Assembly (NCBI GenBank): GCA_035640715.1
Contig: DASQVO010000094.1
Coordinates: forward strand, 1-13,816
Origin: DASQVO01 sp035640715
Lineage (GTDB): Bacteria; Actinomycetota; Actinomycetes; Streptosporangiales; Streptosporangiaceae
DNA length: 13,816 nt
Reading direction: 5' to 3'
The number at the start of each line of letters is the position of its first letter. Within the stretch, counting starts at the first letter, position 1. Below the pieces are notes generated by a model that saw only the letters and a list, made by a program, of their open reading frames with translations, ran no database searches and was not told where the DNA came from. The translations under genes and the position numbers were made by a program. This document shows positions 12,390-13,816 of the stretch, piece by piece.

Positions 12390-12486
12390 CGTCTCCTCTC
12401 CGACTATTCCTAGCATTAGGAACAGTATCAGTCACGTGAACGATAACAGTATCAGTCACGTAAACGATAGGGATAGGTTGAGGAGC
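12390..12486. promoter_or_regulatory. Divergent control region of the ABC operon and its regulator
   Basis: 97 bases separate the two starts and must contain both promoters. They hold an inverted repeat TTCCTA-N4-TAGGAA (12407-12422) and two tandem 24-bp repeats. I cannot fix the -35 and -10 boxes with confidence. Binding by the regulator here would control both directions. Confidence 0.65.
12421..12468. repeat. Two tandem 24-bp operator-like repeats
   Basis: 12421-12444 and 12445-12468 are identical at 23 of 24 positions (CACGTG in the first, CACGTA in the second). Each contains the near-palindrome TATC-N2-TCACGTGA-N2-GATA, 16 of 20 symmetrical in the first copy. The spacing puts the sites on nearly the same face of the helix, as expected for cooperative binding of a dimeric winged-helix repressor. 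Confidence 0.75.
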
Positions 12487-13275
12487 ATGGCCAGCGCCGA
12501 CCTGCTGTTGCACCCCGTGCGGCTCCGCATCGTCAAGGCGTTTCTCGGCGACCGGGCGCTCACCACCAGCCAGCTCGCCGCCGAGCTCGACGACGTGCCC
12601 ACCGGCAGCCTCTACCGCCACGTCGCCCTCCTCGCCAGAGAAGGGGTCCTCCAGGTAGTCGCCGAACAGCGGATACGCGGCGCGGTCGAGCGCACCTACA
12701 CCCTCCGCCTCGCCGCCGCGCAGATGCAACCCGGCGAGATCGCCGCCATGACCCCCGCCGACCACACCCACGCCTTCATGGCCTTCATCGCCGGCGTCCT
12801 GGCCGACTTCGACCGCTACATGACCACCAACCCCGGCGACCCGGCCCGAGACGGCGCTGGCTACCGCCTGGCCGCCATGTGGCTCAACGACAACGAGTAC
12901 GCCGAGTTCCTGCGAGACCTCGCTGCCGTCGTCCAGCCACGGGCCGCCGCCGCCCCCCGCAAGGACCGTCGCCGGCGGCTCTTCTACGGCATCGCCATCC
13001 CCGCGCCCGAGACCAGCCCCACCAAAAGCGGCGGCCGGCGCCGCAAGGCCCAGGCCCCCGAGCCACCCACCAGCCCCTTAGGCGCCGAGGGCCGAACAGG
13101 ACGCTGGCGTGGCGAGACCTCGCCCGGCAGCCGACCGAGAAGGTCCGGGGCAAGAAGAACGTCTGGCGGGTGTTCATCACGGTCCATCCCGGCAACTCGC
13201 TGTTCTATTGGCTCTTCGGACGCCTATAGAGCGGCAGCGCCCCGACCGCGAGGGACCGTGACCGTGTCCCGGTAG
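12487..13275 (+). CDS. ArsR-like winged-helix transcriptional regulator (C-terminus probably frameshifted)
   Basis: Probable repressor of the divergent ABC operon and of itself. The N-terminal winged helix (about 5-75) reads LLLHPVRLRIVKAFL, then TTSQLAAELDDVPTGSLYRHVALLAREGVLQVV and a wing with AVERTYTL. It is of the HTH_20/ArsR type often paired with ABC exporters. A helical domain follows (about 85-165, with HAFMAFIAGVLADFDRY). ATG 12487 is chosen for GAGGAG at 12480-12485; the GTG at 12436 would start inside the operator repeats. From about residue 197 (base 13077) codon usage in this frame collapses and the better frame is another one, encoding part of a PLDc_N-like protein. The natural protein probably ended near residue 180-200, and the extra tail results from loss of the stop or an indel. 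Confidence 0.8.
   Translation: MASADLLLHPVRLRIVKAFLGDRALTTSQLAAELDDVPTGSLYRHVALLAREGVLQVVAEQRIRGAVERTYTLRLAAAQMQPGEIAAMTPADHTHAFMAFIAGVLADFDRYMTTNPGDPARDGAGYRLAAMWLNDNEYAEFLRDLAAVVQPRAAAAPRKDRRRRLFYGIAIPAPETSPTKSGGRRRKAQAPEPPTSPLGAEGRTGRWRGETSPGSRPRRSGARRTSGGCSSRSIPATRCSIGSSDAYRAAAPRPRGTVTVSR
13101..13229 (+). pseudogene. Remnant of a second PLDc_N-type membrane protein gene
   Basis: Frame 3 inside the 3' part of the regulator ORF has strong third-position bias and encodes LAWRDLARQPTEKVRGKK, then NVWRVFITVHPGNSLFYWLF, ending GRL-stop at 13227-13229. This is the second half of a PLDc_N-type small protein: an ADLARxPxxxVRGxK linker, then a helix ending in FGR. The first helix and a start are missing. 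It may once have been a separate gene after the regulator. Confidence 0.5.
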
Positions 13276-13600
13276 GCGACGCCCGGTCAAGGAACCCCAT
13301 GCGAGACGCTGGCGCCGCAGATCGCGGTTCGCGGACCTCCCGCCCCCAGCCAGGCCGAACTTAAGTCACTCACCGGCTGCCTTGCGGTAGATGGCAAGTA
13401 CGGGCCGAAATGGCCGTCTGGCCGTCGAGCCGGCGTGTTCTGCTGATCAATGCGTCTGCTCACCTTCGGTCAGATCGAGAACACATTGCACCGCCCCCTA
13501 AACATGGGCCTGCGGTCCCATGAGTGGCAAACGCCCGGTCCCTTGAGGGTGGCAAGCGACAGGCGCCTATCGAGGAAGGACGGGAAAGAGCAGTCACGGG
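13276..13600. other. Non-coding stretch between regulator and GNAT gene
   Basis: No convincing gene on either strand. A plus-strand stretch at about 13349-13435 reads AELKSLTGCLAVDGKYG and so on to a TGA. Its AVDGK motif recalls the first catalytic Asp of ISAs1-type transposases, but it is too short and degenerate to call. The ORF from ATG 13450 has no ribosome site and poor codon usage. Confidence 0.4.
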
Positions 13601-13816
13601 TTAGGCGATCTCCGGAAGGGGGTCAGCAGGAAGCAGCGAGTACATGAACATGTCTTTCCGCTCACCGCCAAGCTCCTGCCAGCTCCGCAGCAGCCCTTCC
13701 CGCTGGAACCCAGCCCTTTCCGCAGTCCGGATAGACGCCGTGTTCCACGGCTCGACATACAGCTCAACACGCGGGACGTGCAGCTCACGATGAGCCCACT
13801 CCGCCAGCGCCCGGGC
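13601..13816 (-). CDS. GNAT-family N-acetyltransferase, C-terminal part (partial at window edge)
   Basis: The minus strand is open from the right edge to TAA 13603-13601, giving the last 71 residues. The sequence shows the end of the acetyl-CoA-binding helix (LAEWAHRELHV) and the strand RVELYVEPWNTASIRTAERAGFQREGLLR. These are the hallmark motif B and late strands of RimJ/RimL-like acetyltransferases, in which the N-x-x-S segment contacts acetyl-CoA. The tail reads GGERKDMFMYSLLP. The substrate is unknown; ribosomal protein or small-molecule acetylation is typical for the family. Confidence 0.88.
   Translation of the reverse strand, partial: ARALAEWAHRELHVPRVELYVEPWNTASIRTAERAGFQREGLLRSWQELGGERKDMFMYSLLPADPLPEIA

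Noticed and set aside
12421..12468. Two identical repeats as a minimal CRISPR array
   Set aside because: The repeats abut with no spacer, and they sit in a divergent promoter region with dyad symmetry typical of operators.
13349..13435. ISAs1-type transposase remnant (AVDGK motif)
   Set aside because: Only about 25 residues with a weak match and no flanking repeats, so noted in the gap entry but not called.

Overview
This is a high-GC Actinomycetota chromosome segment. The evidence is G/C-rich third codon positions, GTG starts, the tRNA-Glu/Asp/Phe cluster, and a PspC gene beside an acyl-CoA dehydrogenase. I cannot place it to genus from the sequence alone. The window reads as a junction between the integrase end of an integrated mobile element (left, about 1-5411) and ordinary chromosome (5411 onward), followed by a second, degraded accessory patch and a regulated ABC transporter operon.

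Left part (1-5411), accessory and decayed. It holds the C-terminal part of a probable SKI2-like helicase, open at the window edge and probably frameshifted near base 120. Next come a short orphan ORF, a caspase/CHAT-like gene with an in-frame TGA, and a startless gene fragment. A complete 969-bp IS5-type insertion sequence follows (15/17-matched terminal repeats, TTA target duplication), inserted at the edge of a perfect 18-bp palindrome. A tyrosine integrase with a GntR-type winged helix spliced into its middle lies next to an intact tRNA-Lys (TTT). This tRNA 3' end is the likely attachment site; the other att site is outside the window.

Middle part (5486-9500), chromosomal. It contains glutaryl-CoA dehydrogenase (gcdH, minus strand) with a recognisable promoter. 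A small PspC membrane protein is divergent from gcdH, and a DHA3-like MFS exporter converges on pspC. A 425-bp non-coding stretch with a strong hairpin and a promoter leads into tRNA-Glu(TTC), tRNA-Asp(GTC) and tRNA-Phe(GAA), which are followed by a hairpin terminator.

Right part (9501-13816). From 9501 to 10181 there is no intact gene: it holds a small ORF remnant, a cluster of three GC-rich hairpins and a three-way-junction repeat. Then comes a leftward four-gene operon, each junction overlapping by ATGA: a small cytoplasmic protein, a PLDc_N-type membrane protein, an ABC ATPase and its permease. A divergent winged-helix regulator shares a 97-bp intergenic region with it, which carries two tandem 24-bp near-palindromic sites, presumably the operators. 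The regulator ORF seems to run out of frame into the remnant of a second PLDc_N-type gene. A GNAT acetyltransferase is cut by the right edge.

The most notable items are the GntR-in-integrase fusion, the nested hairpin masking the transposase start, the palindrome giving the same C-terminus on both strands, the decayed helicase plus caspase-like pair, and the tandem operator of the ABC operon.
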